Notes: generated from the letters alone by a model not told the origin. A DNA stretch of 64,000 nt from Actinomycetota bacterium (GCA_016870865.1 VGAC01000001.1:1-64000), one strand, 5' to 3'. Counted from the first letter of the stretch, positions 45,573-55,131 are shown. Numbers and translations: made by a program.

Positions 45573-48500
45573 CGCGTGCGCCAGCGCTCGGCCGCCTCGG
45601 AGATCGGTGCGATGAGCGCCTCGGCGACGCCGATCTGTGCCAGCAGGTCGTCGCGAAACTCGTTCTCGGTTTCCTTGACCCAGTCGACTAGTCGGTTGTA
45701 GCGATCGTCATAACCCTTGAGGACGCCCTTCATGCTCGTCGCGTCAAGCGTCGGATGGAAAGTGACGTGCAACAGTGTGATGCCCGTCGTTTCACCCGAC
45801 TTCACTTCGGGCACGAGGATGACGGTGCGACCGTCGAAACGGCCGCGCGTGACCAGCACTTCTTGGTCACGAGCAACTCGGTGTTTCGTTCCGACGAGCG
45901 TCGCAGTTCCGTCGACACGCGACTTCAAGTCTTTCGACAGACCGCCCCGCTCGATGATCGTGATCGTCGCGTCCTGCGATGACCCACCGTCGACCCGGTA
46001 GCGGGTGAATCCGTTGACTGCGGCAACCGCCGCATCGAGGTCGGCGAGAGTCCTGAGTGTTCGGTACGTGAGCCGGTCGCGCGAGGTACCCGACGACACC
46101 ACGGCCTGCACGAGTGCACGGTCCATCAGTCCCTCATCGCTGCGGGAAATACCGACCGTGACCGTCTTGGCTTGGTGACGGATCGCGTCGATGGGGCGTG
46201 TGAGTTCATCGATGGCACGGGTCAGGGCTTCGGTGAGGTCGCCGAGGAACACCGCGGGAGTGACGACTTTGCCCGTTTGGCGCTGGTACGAATCAAGCGG
46301 ATCACGCGAGGAGAGATCGGCGAGCACCGAACTGAGACGCACGGCAGTCGACGCCTCGAGTGTTCCGTCGTATCGACCCGTCAGGAGTGCGTCACGGAAC
46401 CGCGCCGTGGCGGGTGCGACCGCGTGGCTGACGGTCGACACCAACGTCGCCGCCTCGGCGTGCCTTGCCACGACGTCGCGAATCGTTTCTCGTGCCTCTC
46501 GCAGGGGTCGCGCCGTTGCGTCGATGGCAAGGGCAGCCTCGTACCCAAAGAGATGGCCGACCATCGCCGAGAGAACGAAGGCGACCGACTCGTCGACCTC
46601 GGGGACGGTGAGCACCGCACTGGCGGCATCGAAGCGCTGCTCGCCCTCGGTGGCAACGACGATGGGGGTCGCCTTGTGTGCGCGGTAGATGGCAATTTCC
46701 TTGGCGACGTCGGATGCGGTACCGCCCTCGAGGCCCGCGGCACAGACGAGAATCAGCGGCTCACACGACAGATCGATGTGCTTCTTGTCCTCGGTGATGT
46801 CGCAGGAGATCGACTTGTAGCACAGTTCCGACAACTTGATGCGAACTTCATGGGCGGCGACCGCGTTGCCTCCGTTGCCGACGACGGCCCAGTAGCGCTT
46901 GGCCGGAGCGTGGCGACGCGCGGCGTCGGCGATGGCTCCACGCTGGCCGATGACGGCCCTCATCGCATCGGGAACACGGCGCAGCGAGCCGAGCACCCTG
47001 CTGCGTAGTTGTGCGGAACCAAGGTTGGCCACTTCGCTGATCGCACACGACAGCAAGGCACCGGCCGCTACCTGCGCGTAGAACGCCTTCGTGCTCGCAA
47101 CGCTCATCTCGACGTCGCGACCGTCGGATGTGTAGAGAACGCCGTCGGAGCGCAGAACCAAATCACTGTTGCGACGATTGACGATTGCAATCACCCGCGC
47201 ACCACGACCACGCGCGAGATCGACCGTACGGTTCGTATCGGTGGTGGTTCCACTCTGACTGACGGCAATCACGAGCGTGTCGCTCATCTCGGGGCTGAGG
47301 CCGAATCCCGACAACTCGGTCGCCGTCTGCGCATCGACGTCGATGGCGTCGCCGGTGAGCGCGACGAGCAACGACACCATGCTGCTGCCGGCAACGGCGG
47401 CGGTGCCCTGGCCGATGATGCGAATACGCCTGATCCTGCCTTGGGCGAGTTCACGGCGCAGGAAGTCGGGAAGGACCTCCTCGTCGAGCTCGGCTACGAC
47501 GAGACCGTCGCGGTCGTGGATGCGACCACGGATGGTCTTGCGAAAACTTTCGGGTGCCTCGAGGATTTCCTTCAACAGGTAGTGCGGTGCATCGCCACGG
47601 TCGATGTCGCGCGTCGTGACACCCGCCGACGTGATGTCGGTATCACTCACGGGTGCGGCGGTACCGTCGTAGAGGAAACGCTTGATCCCGGCGAGTTGGC
47701 CTGCCGCAGACGAGCGGAGTTCGACGATCTCACCGCGTTCGCCGTCCATGCGCACGATTGCACCCGTCTCCTCGGCGGTTCCGTAGGGCTCGCTCGCCAC
47801 GATGAAGGAGTCCTCGGCAAGGCCGATGCACATGCCCTGACCACTACCCCGCAGGGCGAGCATCACTCGGTCGGGTTCGGCCACGGATACGGTCGCAATC
47901 GCAACCGATCCCTCGAACTGGGTGACGGTCGATACGAACGCATCTTTCAGGTCGACGCCGTCACCCAACCGGCGTGCGACGAGGCTGGGAATAACCTTTG
48001 CGTCGGTGGTGATCGGCTCGGCGACGCTGAGGCCATGTTCAACCTTCAGGTCGGCGTAGTTGTCGACATCACCGTTGAGGACTGCCAGGACGAGGGGCGA
48101 CGGACGATCCACCTCTTCACCCGTGACGGGGTGGGCGTTGGGTTCGGAGATGATGCCGACGCTCGCCCATCTGGTGTGGCCTATCAAGGTGACACGCGCG
48201 CCCGGTTGTGCGAGAACGTGGCGCAACACGTCGTCGTCGAGAACCTGTTTGCGAATCGCACGGGTGTTGTCACCGAGCTCGCCGATTTCGGCGGCTGCCT
48301 TGTAGACGAAAGTCCACACGTCGTCGGTGACCCGCAGCGAGCGGGAAACAAACAGCGGATCCTGGCAACGCTCGGCCCACGTGACACCGACGGGCAGGCG
48401 ATCCGTGGTCAACCCGTGTCCCCACACCACCACACCAATACCGGCCGAGTCGCGGCCGCGCACTTCCATGCGGTCGATTGCCGACAACGCCTGTTGAATC

Positions 48501-48940
48501 GCAAGGTAGCCGTCGAGTGCACCGGGAGTCGCGTGCAGTCCGGCCAGAGCTTCGATCTCGCGCGCCGTGCGCAGACGGTCGTTGCGCAGCGACCACAGGA
48601 CGTCCTTTGCTGCCGCGATGGATTCGGCCGAGGCCTCGATGGCATGCACATCGTCGGCTGCTTCGAGGTCGGACTCGATTGCAGCGAGAACCGGCAAGAT
48701 TGCCGCAACCGCTGTGTTGATGCCCGCAACAAGTTCACGGTTGCCGACGAGTGCCCGCACACCGGGCTCACCTTTCAGCAGGGTGTCGGCCGCAGCAAGA
48801 GCACGTGTGGCTTCGGCCACGCGCGATGCGTCACGTAGTTCGAGGAGACGACGACCGGTGTCGAGCGCGTCGAGTACCTCGTCTCGATCCGGTGCGGGGC
48901 GGTCGGCCTTGCGGCTGAGCACGCAGATGATGCCGCACAT
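45569..48940 (-). CDS. glmS: Giant GlmS-type transaminase (1123 residues)
   Basis: This homologue of glutamine-fructose-6-phosphate transaminase is almost twice the usual 610 residues. C2 is the amidotransferase nucleophile (MCGIICVLS). R257 (HTRWAS), an Asn-Gly (VLNGDVDN) and TTDAKVI lie in the glutaminase domain. AVSQSGTTTDTN (SQSG 561-564) and SVASTKAF mark SIS-1. K702, E705 and H721 in SIS-2 keep the spacing of E. coli K485, E488 and H504. HQAKTVTVG (K925) matches the C-tail with the Schiff-base lysine K603. Extra blocks lie at about 10-160, 170-245, between SIS-2 and the C-tail, and after 930. GlmM upstream supports an amino-sugar role. Two other frames are open in this GC-rich gene; this one holds the motifs. 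Confidence 0.85.
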   Translation of the reverse strand: MCGIICVLSRKADRPAPDRDEVLDALDTGRRLLELRDASRVAEATRALAAADTLLKGEPGVRALVGNRELVAGINTAVAAILPVLAAIESDLEAADDVHAIEASAESIAAAKDVLWSLRNDRLRTAREIEALAGLHATPGALDGYLAIQQALSAIDRMEVRGRDSAGIGVVVWGHGLTTDRLPVGVTWAERCQDPLFVSRSLRVTDDVWTFVYKAAAEIGELGDNTRAIRKQVLDDDVLRHVLAQPGARVTLIGHTRWASVGIISEPNAHPVTGEEVDRPSPLVLAVLNGDVDNYADLKVEHGLSVAEPITTDAKVIPSLVARRLGDGVDLKDAFVSTVTQFEGSVAIATVSVAEPDRVMLALRGSGQGMCIGLAEDSFIVASEPYGTAEETGAIVRMDGERGEIVELRSSAAGQLAGIKRFLYDGTAAPVSDTDITSAGVTTRDIDRGDAPHYLLKEILEAPESFRKTIRGRIHDRDGLVVAELDEEVLPDFLRRELAQGRIRRIRIIGQGTAAVAGSSMVSLLVALTGDAIDVDAQTATELSGFGLSPEMSDTLVIAVSQSGTTTDTNRTVDLARGRGARVIAIVNRRNSDLVLRSDGVLYTSDGRDVEMSVASTKAFYAQVAAGALLSCAISEVANLGSAQLRSRVLGSLRRVPDAMRAVIGQRGAIADAARRHAPAKRYWAVVGNGGNAVAAHEVRIKLSELCYKSISCDITEDKKHIDLSCEPLILVCAAGLEGGTASDVAKEIAIYRAHKATPIVVATEGEQRFDAASAVLTVPEVDESVAFVLSAMVGHLFGYEAALAIDATARPLREARETIRDVVARHAEAATLVSTVSHAVAPATARFRDALLTGRYDGTLEASTAVRLSSVLADLSSRDPLDSYQRQTGKVVTPAVFLGDLTEALTRAIDELTRPIDAIRHQAKTVTVGISRSDEGLMDRALVQAVVSSGTSRDRLTYRTLRTLADLDAAVAAVNGFTRYRVDGGSSQDATITIIERGGLSKDLKSRVDGTATLVGTKHRVARDQEVLVTRGRFDGRTVILVPEVKSGETTGITLLHVTFHPTLDATSMKGVLKGYDDRYNRLVDWVKETENEFRDDLLAQIGVAEALIAPISEAAERWRTR

Positions 48941-48949
48941 GGGGCGAGT

Positions 48950-50263
48950 TTACCCTTGTGCCGTGCGGGCCGCGTCGGCAATGCGCTCCGCGTGGCGCCG
49001 AGCAGTCGCCACGTCGTGTGCTTCGACCATCACGCGCACGAGAGGCTCGGTGCCGCTTGGACGCACGAGGACGCGACCCTCGTCACCAAGTTCTGCTTCC
49101 ACCTCACGCACCACGTCCCTGCAGGCCTCCACCACCGACGCGGCATCTCCGTTCACCTTCACGTTGACCAATACCTGCGGATAGGACGTCATCGCCGCTG
49201 CGGCCAGCTTTGCAAACGGCTCACCGCGCCGGCCGAGCATGTCGATGAGTTCGATTGCCGCAAGCAGACCATCACCCGTCGTTGCGCGTGAGCGGTGAAT
49301 GATGTGCCCGCTTTGTTCGCCACCGAGCACCGCACCGGTGCGGTCGAGCTCGACGAGAACCGACCTGTCACCTACCGCCGTGGTGTGCACGGTGACGCCT
49401 GCCGCCTCCATGGCCCTGTGAAAACCAATGTTGCTCATCACCGTCACGACCACGGCACCATTCGCCAGAAGACCACGCGACTTCAAGTCGAGGGCAGCCA
49501 GCGCGAGCAGGTGGTCACCGTCGACAACGCTGCCCTCGTTCGTTGCGGCGATCACTCGGTCGCCGTCGCCGTCGAATGCAATCGCAAGGTCGCATACGTG
49601 TCCACGTGCGACCGCTGCCAAATTCCCGGGGTGGGCGGCACCGCATGCCACGTTGATGTTGGTTCCGTCGGGTGACGCATTCACCACGTGTGCTTCGATA
49701 CCGAGCCTTGCAAAGACCTGTTGGCAAACGAAGCTCATCGCGCCGTTCGCACAATCAACGACGACGCGTGTGCCCGCGCGTACGGAGGTTCCTGCTGCAC
49801 AGACATGGTCCACATACGCGTCGAGGCCCGTTGAGCCGTCGGGCAGGGACGGCTCGACGTATCCCTCGTTCGTCTTGACGAGCCGTTCGTAAATCACCTG
49901 AATCGCTCTTTCTTCGTCGTCGCTGAGCTTCGATCCGCCGTCACGGAAGAACTTGAGTCCGTTGTCGGTGTACGAGTTGTGCGATGCCGTGACGACTGCG
50001 GCAGTGCACCCGTGGTGCTGGGCGAGAAAGGCAACGGCGGGAGTCGGTGCCATGCCGACGAAGTCGACGGCGACCCCCTCCGCACGGAAACCTTCGGCGA
50101 CGGCGTGTGCCAGTGCGGGGCTCGATTCACGCGGGTCGTGGCCGACGACGACCCGCGAGCAGCGCAACACCCGGGCGGCTGCGCGGGCATAGAACTGGAC
50201 GGCAGTTGGGGTGATCTCGCGGTGCGCAACACCACGAACACCGTCGGTGCCGAACTTCAACAA
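48950..50263 (-). CDS. glmM: Phosphoglucosamine mutase
   Basis: The 437-residue mutase converts glucosamine-6-phosphate to the 1-phosphate. The phosphoserine loop reads VTASHNSYTDNGLKFF, with Ser in place of the usual Pro after SHN. The metal loop is AFDGDGDRVIAA, the sugar loop is GEQSGHII, and the phosphate-binding RPSGTEPLVRVMVE completes the four domains. It starts at TTG (50263, or the next codon TTG at 50260), because LKFGTDGVRG matches the family start; no ATG or GTG fits. It follows rpsI and precedes glmS by 9 bases, giving the UDP-GlcNAc precursor path. Confidence 0.93.
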   Translation of the reverse strand: MLKFGTDGVRGVAHREITPTAVQFYARAAARVLRCSRVVVGHDPRESSPALAHAVAEGFRAEGVAVDFVGMAPTPAVAFLAQHHGCTAAVVTASHNSYTDNGLKFFRDGGSKLSDDEERAIQVIYERLVKTNEGYVEPSLPDGSTGLDAYVDHVCAAGTSVRAGTRVVVDCANGAMSFVCQQVFARLGIEAHVVNASPDGTNINVACGAAHPGNLAAVARGHVCDLAIAFDGDGDRVIAATNEGSVVDGDHLLALAALDLKSRGLLANGAVVVTVMSNIGFHRAMEAAGVTVHTTAVGDRSVLVELDRTGAVLGGEQSGHIIHRSRATTGDGLLAAIELIDMLGRRGEPFAKLAAAAMTSYPQVLVNVKVNGDAASVVEACRDVVREVEAELGDEGRVLVRPSGTEPLVRVMVEAHDVATARRHAERIADAARTAQG

Positions 50264-50282
50264 GTTGACTCGGCGCTTCGAC

Positions 50283-50678
50283 TCAACGCTTGGTGAACTG
50301 AGGTGCCTTGCGGGCCTTTTTCAGGCCGTACTTCTTGCTCTCCTTGCGACGCGAATCGCGGGTCAGCAGACCGGCCTTCTTCAACACGGGCCGCAGTTCA
50401 CCGTCGAGTTCCACGAGCGAGCGCGCAATCGCCATGCGCAGGGCACCGGCCTGGCCGTTCACTCCGCCACCATGGATCGACGCGTCGACGTCGTAGACGG
50501 TTTCGGTGCTGGTGACACGCAGAGCCTCGGCAACCACCATGCGCTGGGTCGCCATCGGAAAGTAGTCGTCGAAGGTGCGGCCGTTGACGGTGACGACACC
50601 GGTTCCCGAGCGCAATCGCGCACGCGCGACCGATTCCTTGCGGCGTCCGGTGGTTTGGGTGAGCGGCTGGCTTGCCAC
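50283..50678 (-). CDS. rpsI: 30S ribosomal protein S9
   Basis: The 131-residue protein begins at GTG 50678, with AAGGAG five bases upstream. GRRKESVARARLRSGTGVVT is the S9 core motif, and the basic C-terminus RKAPQFTKR ends in the Lys-Arg tail that reaches the P-site tRNA. The rplM-rpsI pair is standard. It is followed by glmM, as in mycobacteria. Confidence 0.97.
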   Translation of the reverse strand: MASQPLTQTTGRRKESVARARLRSGTGVVTVNGRTFDDYFPMATQRMVVAEALRVTSTETVYDVDASIHGGGVNGQAGALRMAIARSLVELDGELRPVLKKAGLLTRDSRRKESKKYGLKKARKAPQFTKR

Positions 50679-50724
50679 GGTGTCTCCTTGGTGGTTCCTG
50701 TGTCGGTCTTCGTGTTTCGGTAGC

Positions 50725-51171
50725 TCAGCGAGCAGTGGCGCTCTTGAGAGCGACGGGAGTCGGCTGCTGTGCGGCGTGCGGATGCTCGGGGCCGGCGTAA
50801 ACCTTCAACTTGGTGATCATCTGTCGACCGAGTGGTCCCTTCGGCAACATGCCCGCGACCGACATACGCAGAGCCTCGGCAGGCTTGCGGTCCAGCAACT
50901 GCTGGTACGACTCGCTTTTCATGCCACCCGGGTAGCCCGAGTAGCGGTACACCATCTCGCGGTTGGCTTTGTCGGAGGTGAGGATCACCTTGTCAGCGTT
51001 GACGATGACAACGTGGTCACCCGTGTCCATGTGCGGGGCAAAGATCGGCTTGTGCTTGCCGCGCAGCAAACGGGCGGCCTCGGTGCACAGACGACCCAGC
51101 ACCATGCCATCGGCGTCGATGACGTGCCATGCACGCGTGATTTCGGAAGCTTTCGGAGAATAGGTACCCAT
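50725..51171 (-). CDS. rplM: 50S ribosomal protein L13
   Basis: The 148-residue protein includes [40 protein letters not shown] and the [13 protein letters not shown] motif. The start [17 protein letters not shown] is preceded by GAAAGAGAT. A longer upstream frame is not coding. It is separated from the glycosyltransferase gene by 57 bases that hold a hairpin (51208-51229). Confidence 0.97.
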   Translation of the reverse strand: MGTYSPKASEITRAWHVIDADGMVLGRLCTEAARLLRGKHKPIFAPHMDTGDHVVIVNADKVILTSDKANREMVYRYSGYPGGMKSESYQQLLDRKPAEALRMSVAGMLPKGPLGRQMITKLKVYAGPEHPHAAQQPTPVALKSATAR

Positions 51172-51207
51172 GTGATCTCTTTCGGTCGTGCGCCGACTGC
51201 GACGACG

Positions 51208-51229
51208 GACCCCGTAAGGATAAGGGGTC
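51208..51229 (-). promoter_or_regulatory. Hairpin in the rplM leader
   Basis: GACCCC (51208-51213) pairs with GGGGTC (51224-51229) around a ten-base AT-rich loop. It overlaps the stop of the glycosyltransferase gene and sits about 37 bases before the rplM start. It could be a weak terminator or a leader structure for L13 regulation; there is no U-tract. Confidence 0.3.
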
Positions 51230-52328
51230 AGGCGGGGAAATCGGTACCCACGGCACCCACCAAAACCCCGGCCAACCACGCCTCGACCCGCTGGGCAAAG
51301 GCGCCGTGGGAATGCCGCTCGACGGCCCGTTCGTGGCAGGCCCGGCGGGACAGCGTGCCGACCCGCGCAATCGCCTCGGCCAGTCCGGCCACATCGTCGG
51401 GTGTGACGAGAAAACCCGTCTCGCCGTCATCGACGACCTCGGTCGGACCGCCGCGCCGGTACGACACGACGGGCAGGCCGCAGGCCATCGCCTCGACTGC
51501 AACGTTGCCGAACGCCTCGACCCACTTCGAGGCCATCACGATCGCAGCACACTCGCCGATCTGCGAACGCATGACGTCCGGTGCGACAAAACCACGGTGT
51601 ATCAGAGCGCCTTCGGGCATCGAGCCGAGTGCCCTCGCCCATTCGTCGGGATCCTGCAGCAGGCCCCACACGTGCAAGGGCCTTCCCGCGATCGCGCACG
51701 CGCGTGCCGCATCGACAAGCCCCTTTTCGGGCGACACACGTCCGACGAATGCCATGCGACCGTCGGCTTGGGGTGATGCGGCGAACCTGCACGTGTCGAA
51801 GTCGATTCCACCGCCGACGATCGTTGCAGCCGCGCCACGTGCATACGTCTCGGCCTGTGCACGGGTGTGCATCGCAACGGACGCCGGCGAACACCGCAGG
51901 GTCGTGTCGATGGCGGCATCCATCGCATCGGTGAGTGAACCCATGGAGACGAGATGTGCGACGGGGCGCCCGACGTCGACAGCACGGACGAAGGGCAGTT
52001 CGTCGTAGGAAAGGTTGAGCACCACATCGAAACCTTCGGCGAGCAGGCTGATCTCGGTCCACATGTTCGTGAGCACCGAACCGTCGTCGGTGGTAGAGAC
52101 CGTCGACCGTTCAAGCAACTGCATCGACGCCTGCGGGGTTCCATTGACGCAGTGCATCGGCACACCCACGGACTGTGACCCCGCCGGTGCGACCACTTCG
52201 ACCCGGTGGCCGCGAGCGGTGAGACCACGCACCAGCGCACGCAGCGTGGTCTCGACTCCCCCACCCAGACCCGAACCGATGGGCCCGACGGGGGTGGACA
52301 TGACGAGCACCGAGAACGGTGCGATCAC
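51228..52328 (-). CDS. Family 4-type glycosyltransferase
   Basis: The 366-residue GT-B enzyme has the N-terminal acceptor loop [20 protein letters not shown]. The C-terminal donor domain contains [16 protein letters not shown] and the E-x7-E-like motif in [20 protein letters not shown], followed by [16 protein letters not shown], all typical of GT4. There is no signal peptide or membrane helix. GTG 52328 overlaps the truA stop (GTGA), so it is translated with the ribosomal-operon genes. The sugar donor and acceptor are unknown. Confidence 0.88.
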   Translation of the reverse strand: MIAPFSVLVMSTPVGPIGSGLGGGVETTLRALVRGLTARGHRVEVVAPAGSQSVGVPMHCVNGTPQASMQLLERSTVSTTDDGSVLTNMWTEISLLAEGFDVVLNLSYDELPFVRAVDVGRPVAHLVSMGSLTDAMDAAIDTTLRCSPASVAMHTRAQAETYARGAAATIVGGGIDFDTCRFAASPQADGRMAFVGRVSPEKGLVDAARACAIAGRPLHVWGLLQDPDEWARALGSMPEGALIHRGFVAPDVMRSQIGECAAIVMASKWVEAFGNVAVEAMACGLPVVSYRRGGPTEVVDDGETGFLVTPDDVAGLAEAIARVGTLSRRACHERAVERHSHGAFAQRVEAWLAGVLVGAVGTDFPA

Positions 52329-53119
52329 GCGGGGTAACCGACTTCCATGAGACACAGACCGTGTGGGGGTGCGACGTGACCCGCCATCACACGACTGGAC
52401 GCACGCAGGATGCCCGTCATCTCACCGGCGCGACGCCGGTGCATGCCCACCTCGACCAGCGTGCCGACGATCGAACGCACCATTTGTTGACAAAATGCAT
52501 TGGCACGAATTTCGAAGTGCAGCATGCCATCGCCGACATCGCTCCACCGTGCGCTGATGACCCGCCGCACCATCGACGGCCCGGGTGCATCCTTGCTGGG
52601 TCCCGACTGCTTGGGTCGACGGCAGAAGGCAGAAAAGTCGTGCTCACCGACGAAGGCATCGGAGGCAAGCTGCATCGCACGTAGATCAAGCGGTGTCTCC
52701 ACGTGCCACGATGTCGCCGATTCGAACGGATTGCCCGTTGGCGTGTTCAGGACTCGGTATCTGTAGTGACGCCACAGCGCGGAGAAACGCGCGTCAAAGT
52801 CATCGGCCACCCACCGCGAGTCTCGCACGACGATGTGCGGCTCGAGCATCGAGTTCAGACTCTTTACGATCTTGTCGAGGTCATGTTCGTCGGGAAGGGT
52901 GAAACTAACCACCTGGCCCCATCCGTGCACTCCAGCGTCGGTGCGCCCGGCACCGCTGAGCACCACGTCGTACCCGGTGATGCGACGCAGAGCGTCGCTC
53001 AACGTGCCCGCGACGGTCGGAACACCGGTGCTTGGCGCAAACCCGTGGTAGGCCTCACCGTGGTAGGCGAGAACGAAACGAACCCGCCTCAGGGCGGGCC
53101 CCGGCGATCCTGAGTCCAT
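52325..53119 (-). CDS. truA: tRNA pseudouridine(38-40) synthase
   Basis: The 264-residue enzyme modifies the anticodon stem-loop of tRNA. The catalytic aspartate is in LSGAGRTDAGVHGWGQVV. FVLAYHGEAYHGF opens the fold, and RFSALWRHYRYRVLN and FCQQMVRSIVGTLVEVG are conserved. ATG 53119 starts MDSGSPGPALRRVRFVLAYHG. It lies 28 bases after rplQ, as in many actinobacteria. Confidence 0.95.
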   Translation of the reverse strand: MDSGSPGPALRRVRFVLAYHGEAYHGFAPSTGVPTVAGTLSDALRRITGYDVVLSGAGRTDAGVHGWGQVVSFTLPDEHDLDKIVKSLNSMLEPHIVVRDSRWVADDFDARFSALWRHYRYRVLNTPTGNPFESATSWHVETPLDLRAMQLASDAFVGEHDFSAFCRRPKQSGPSKDAPGPSMVRRVISARWSDVGDGMLHFEIRANAFCQQMVRSIVGTLVEVGMHRRRAGEMTGILRASSRVMAGHVAPPHGLCLMEVGYPA

Positions 53120-53147
53120 ATCGACGAGGCGCGTCGCGCCGCGGACT

Positions 53148-53519
53148 CTAGACCAACTCGATACGCGCCATCGGCGCGTTGTCACCGTGACGCTCACCCA
53201 GTTTGAGGACACGCGTGTAGCCCCCGTTGCGGGTGGCGTAACGCGGGGCAACTTCGTTCACCAGCTTGTTCGTCATTTCCTTGTCACCGAGGTAACCCTC
53301 GATCTGACGTATGCGGTGAATCCGCAGCGGGGAATCTCCGCCGGCCTTCTTCGCCTTGGTGATGAGTTTTTCGGCGATCGGGCGCAGTGCCTTGGCCTTG
53401 GCCTCGGTCGTGACGATTCCTTCGGCCGCGAACAGTGATGCGGCGAGGTTCGCCATCAGCAAACGCTGGTGGGCGGCGCTGCCACCGAATCGCTTCGACT
53501 TCTTGGGTGTTGCGGGCAT
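53148..53519 (-). CDS. rplQ: 50S ribosomal protein L17
   Basis: The 123-residue protein starts [20 protein letters not shown], then [10 protein letters not shown]-like helix sequence ([20 protein letters not shown]) and [30 protein letters not shown] is the L17 C-terminus. It ends the classical alpha operon after rpoA by 33 bases. The length is normal for the short actinobacterial form without a long tail. Confidence 0.97.
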   Translation of the reverse strand: MPATPKKSKRFGGSAAHQRLLMANLAASLFAAEGIVTTEAKAKALRPIAEKLITKAKKAGGDSPLRIHRIRQIEGYLGDKEMTNKLVNEVAPRYATRNGGYTRVLKLGERHGDNAPMARIELV

Positions 53520-53552
53520 GACGAGTCCTTGTCTACGTCTGGGGAATTTGTC

Positions 53553-54485
53553 CTACGGGCGCAGCGAAAGACCGCGCTCGTCGAGCTTGGCGATCACCTC
53601 GTCGAGGCTCTTCTGACCGAAGTTGGTGATGTTGAGCAGGTCCTCGTAGCTCTTCATCAACAACTCACCGATCGTGTTGACCTGCGCACGCTTGAGGCAG
53701 TTGCGCGGACGCTCGGAGAGATCAAGATCTTCGATCGGCAGATCGAGGTCGGGGGACCCGATGTTCGCGCCAATGACCTCGCCCAACTCCAGGCCCTGCG
53801 GCTCGTCGGAGAGGCTGGCCACGAGGTCGACGAGTGCGCGCAACGTCGCGCCGGCCGAGGACAGCGCCTCGCGCGGTCCGATGCTCCCGTCGGTCTCGAT
53901 GTCGAGAACGAGACGCTCGTAGTTCGTGGACTGCTCGACGCGTGTGGGCTCGATGTCGAACATGACGCGACGCACGGGCGAGAAAATGGCGTCGATCGGA
54001 ATGACACCGATGACACGGCTCTCGGACTCGCGATCGCTCGACATGTAACCGCGACCGCGCTCGACGGTGAGGTCTATGGCAAGGTGGCCCTTGGCATTCA
54101 GCGAGGCGATTTTGACGAGCGGGTTGAGGATCTCGACACCGGCTGGAAGCGCTATGTCGCCTGCCGTGATGTCGATAGGGCCCTTCTTGTCGAGACGCAA
54201 CACGACCGGCTCGTCACTTTCTGACACGATGACGATGTCCTTCAAATTCAGGATGATCTCGGTGACGTCCTCGGCGATGCCTTCGATCGTGTCGAACTCG
54301 TGGAGTGCCGCATCGAAGCGCACCGTCGTGATGGCCGATCCGGGGATCGACGACAGAAGTGTGCGGCGCAACGAGTTGCCGATCGTGTGGCCGAAGCCGG
54401 GCTCGAGGGGTCCGACCGCGAAACGCTGACGATTGTTCTCGGGATCGCCGATGGCTTCGACCGTGGGGCGCTGGATGACGAGCAT
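53553..54485 (-). CDS. rpoA: RNA polymerase alpha subunit
   Basis: The 310-residue subunit has an N-terminal domain for assembly (FAVGPLEPGFGHTIGNSLRR, ITTVRFDAALHEFDTIEGI). The C-terminal DNA- and activator-binding domain (about 235-305) includes DLDLSERPRNCLKRAQVNTI and LNITNFGQKSLDEVIAKL. ATG 54485 gives MLVIQRPTVEAIGD; the longer upstream frame overlaps the intergenic stretch before rpsD. It lies 25 bases after rpsD. Confidence 0.97.
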   Translation of the reverse strand: MLVIQRPTVEAIGDPENNRQRFAVGPLEPGFGHTIGNSLRRTLLSSIPGSAITTVRFDAALHEFDTIEGIAEDVTEIILNLKDIVIVSESDEPVVLRLDKKGPIDITAGDIALPAGVEILNPLVKIASLNAKGHLAIDLTVERGRGYMSSDRESESRVIGVIPIDAIFSPVRRVMFDIEPTRVEQSTNYERLVLDIETDGSIGPREALSSAGATLRALVDLVASLSDEPQGLELGEVIGANIGSPDLDLPIEDLDLSERPRNCLKRAQVNTIGELLMKSYEDLLNITNFGQKSLDEVIAKLDERGLSLRP

Positions 54486-54510
54486 TGTGCTCTCCTTCGG
54501 ATTCGGGGGA

Positions 54511-55128
54511 TTACTTCGAGTACAACTCGACGATGAGTTGTTCGCGGACGGGGACGTCGATGTGTTCGCGCTGGGGCAGGTCACGCACGACGACTTCCTT
54601 GCCGCCGTCGCCGGTCTCGAGCCAACCCACCACGGACCGATCGAGCACGTCGATGTTGTGCTGGATGACGATCATGTTTCGCGCCTTCGGGCTGAGGCTG
54701 ATTTTCATCCCCTTCTTCGCGGTGAACGACGGTATGTTGACGCGCTTCCCGTTGACGAGAACGAGGCCGTGGCTCACGAACTGACGGGCCTGCGGACGGG
54801 TGCTGGCCCAACCCGCGCGGTACACGACGTTGTCGAGACGCTGTTCGAGGAGACGCAAGAGGTTCTCACCGGTTGGACCGGCGAGACGGTTGGCCTCGTC
54901 GTAGGTCTTGCGGAACTGACGCTCGAGGACGCCGTAGATGTACTTCGCCTTCTGCTTCTCCTGCAGCTGTGCGAGGTACTCACTGCCGGCGTTGCGACGG
55001 CGCGTACGGCCGTGGTGTCCCGGGGGAAACGGACGACGGTCGAGGGCCTTGGTACCCTTTTCGTTTTCGTAGATGTTGACATTCAGGCGGCGCGAGATGC
55101 GCACCTTGGGTCCGGTGTAGCGTGCCAC
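54511..55128 (-). CDS. rpsD: 30S ribosomal protein S4
   Basis: The 205-residue primary assembly protein starts at GTG 55128 (MARYTGPKVRISRRL). It is the form without the N-terminal zinc cysteines. FPPGHHGRTRRRNAGSEYL and the S4 domain VYRAGWASTRPQARQFVSHG are clear. It is 3 bases after rpsK. Confidence 0.97.
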   Translation of the reverse strand: MARYTGPKVRISRRLNVNIYENEKGTKALDRRPFPPGHHGRTRRRNAGSEYLAQLQEKQKAKYIYGVLERQFRKTYDEANRLAGPTGENLLRLLEQRLDNVVYRAGWASTRPQARQFVSHGLVLVNGKRVNIPSFTAKKGMKISLSPKARNMIVIQHNIDVLDRSVVGWLETGDGGKEVVVRDLPQREHIDVPVREQLIVELYSK

Positions 55129-55131
55129 GAC

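Noticed and set aside
46510-46560. The sequence IDATARPLREARE of the GlmS homologue as a degenerate catalytic C-tail lacking the lysine
   Set aside because: A better match, HQAKTVTVG with K925, lies further along, so the lysine is not missing; it is displaced.
47009-48838. 609-codon open frame on the + strand opposite glmS
   Set aside because: No recognisable domain; the glmS frame holds all motifs. Long antisense frames are common at this GC content.
48941-48949. glmS ribozyme upstream of glmS
   Set aside because: Only 9 bases separate glmM and glmS, so there is no room for the ribozyme.
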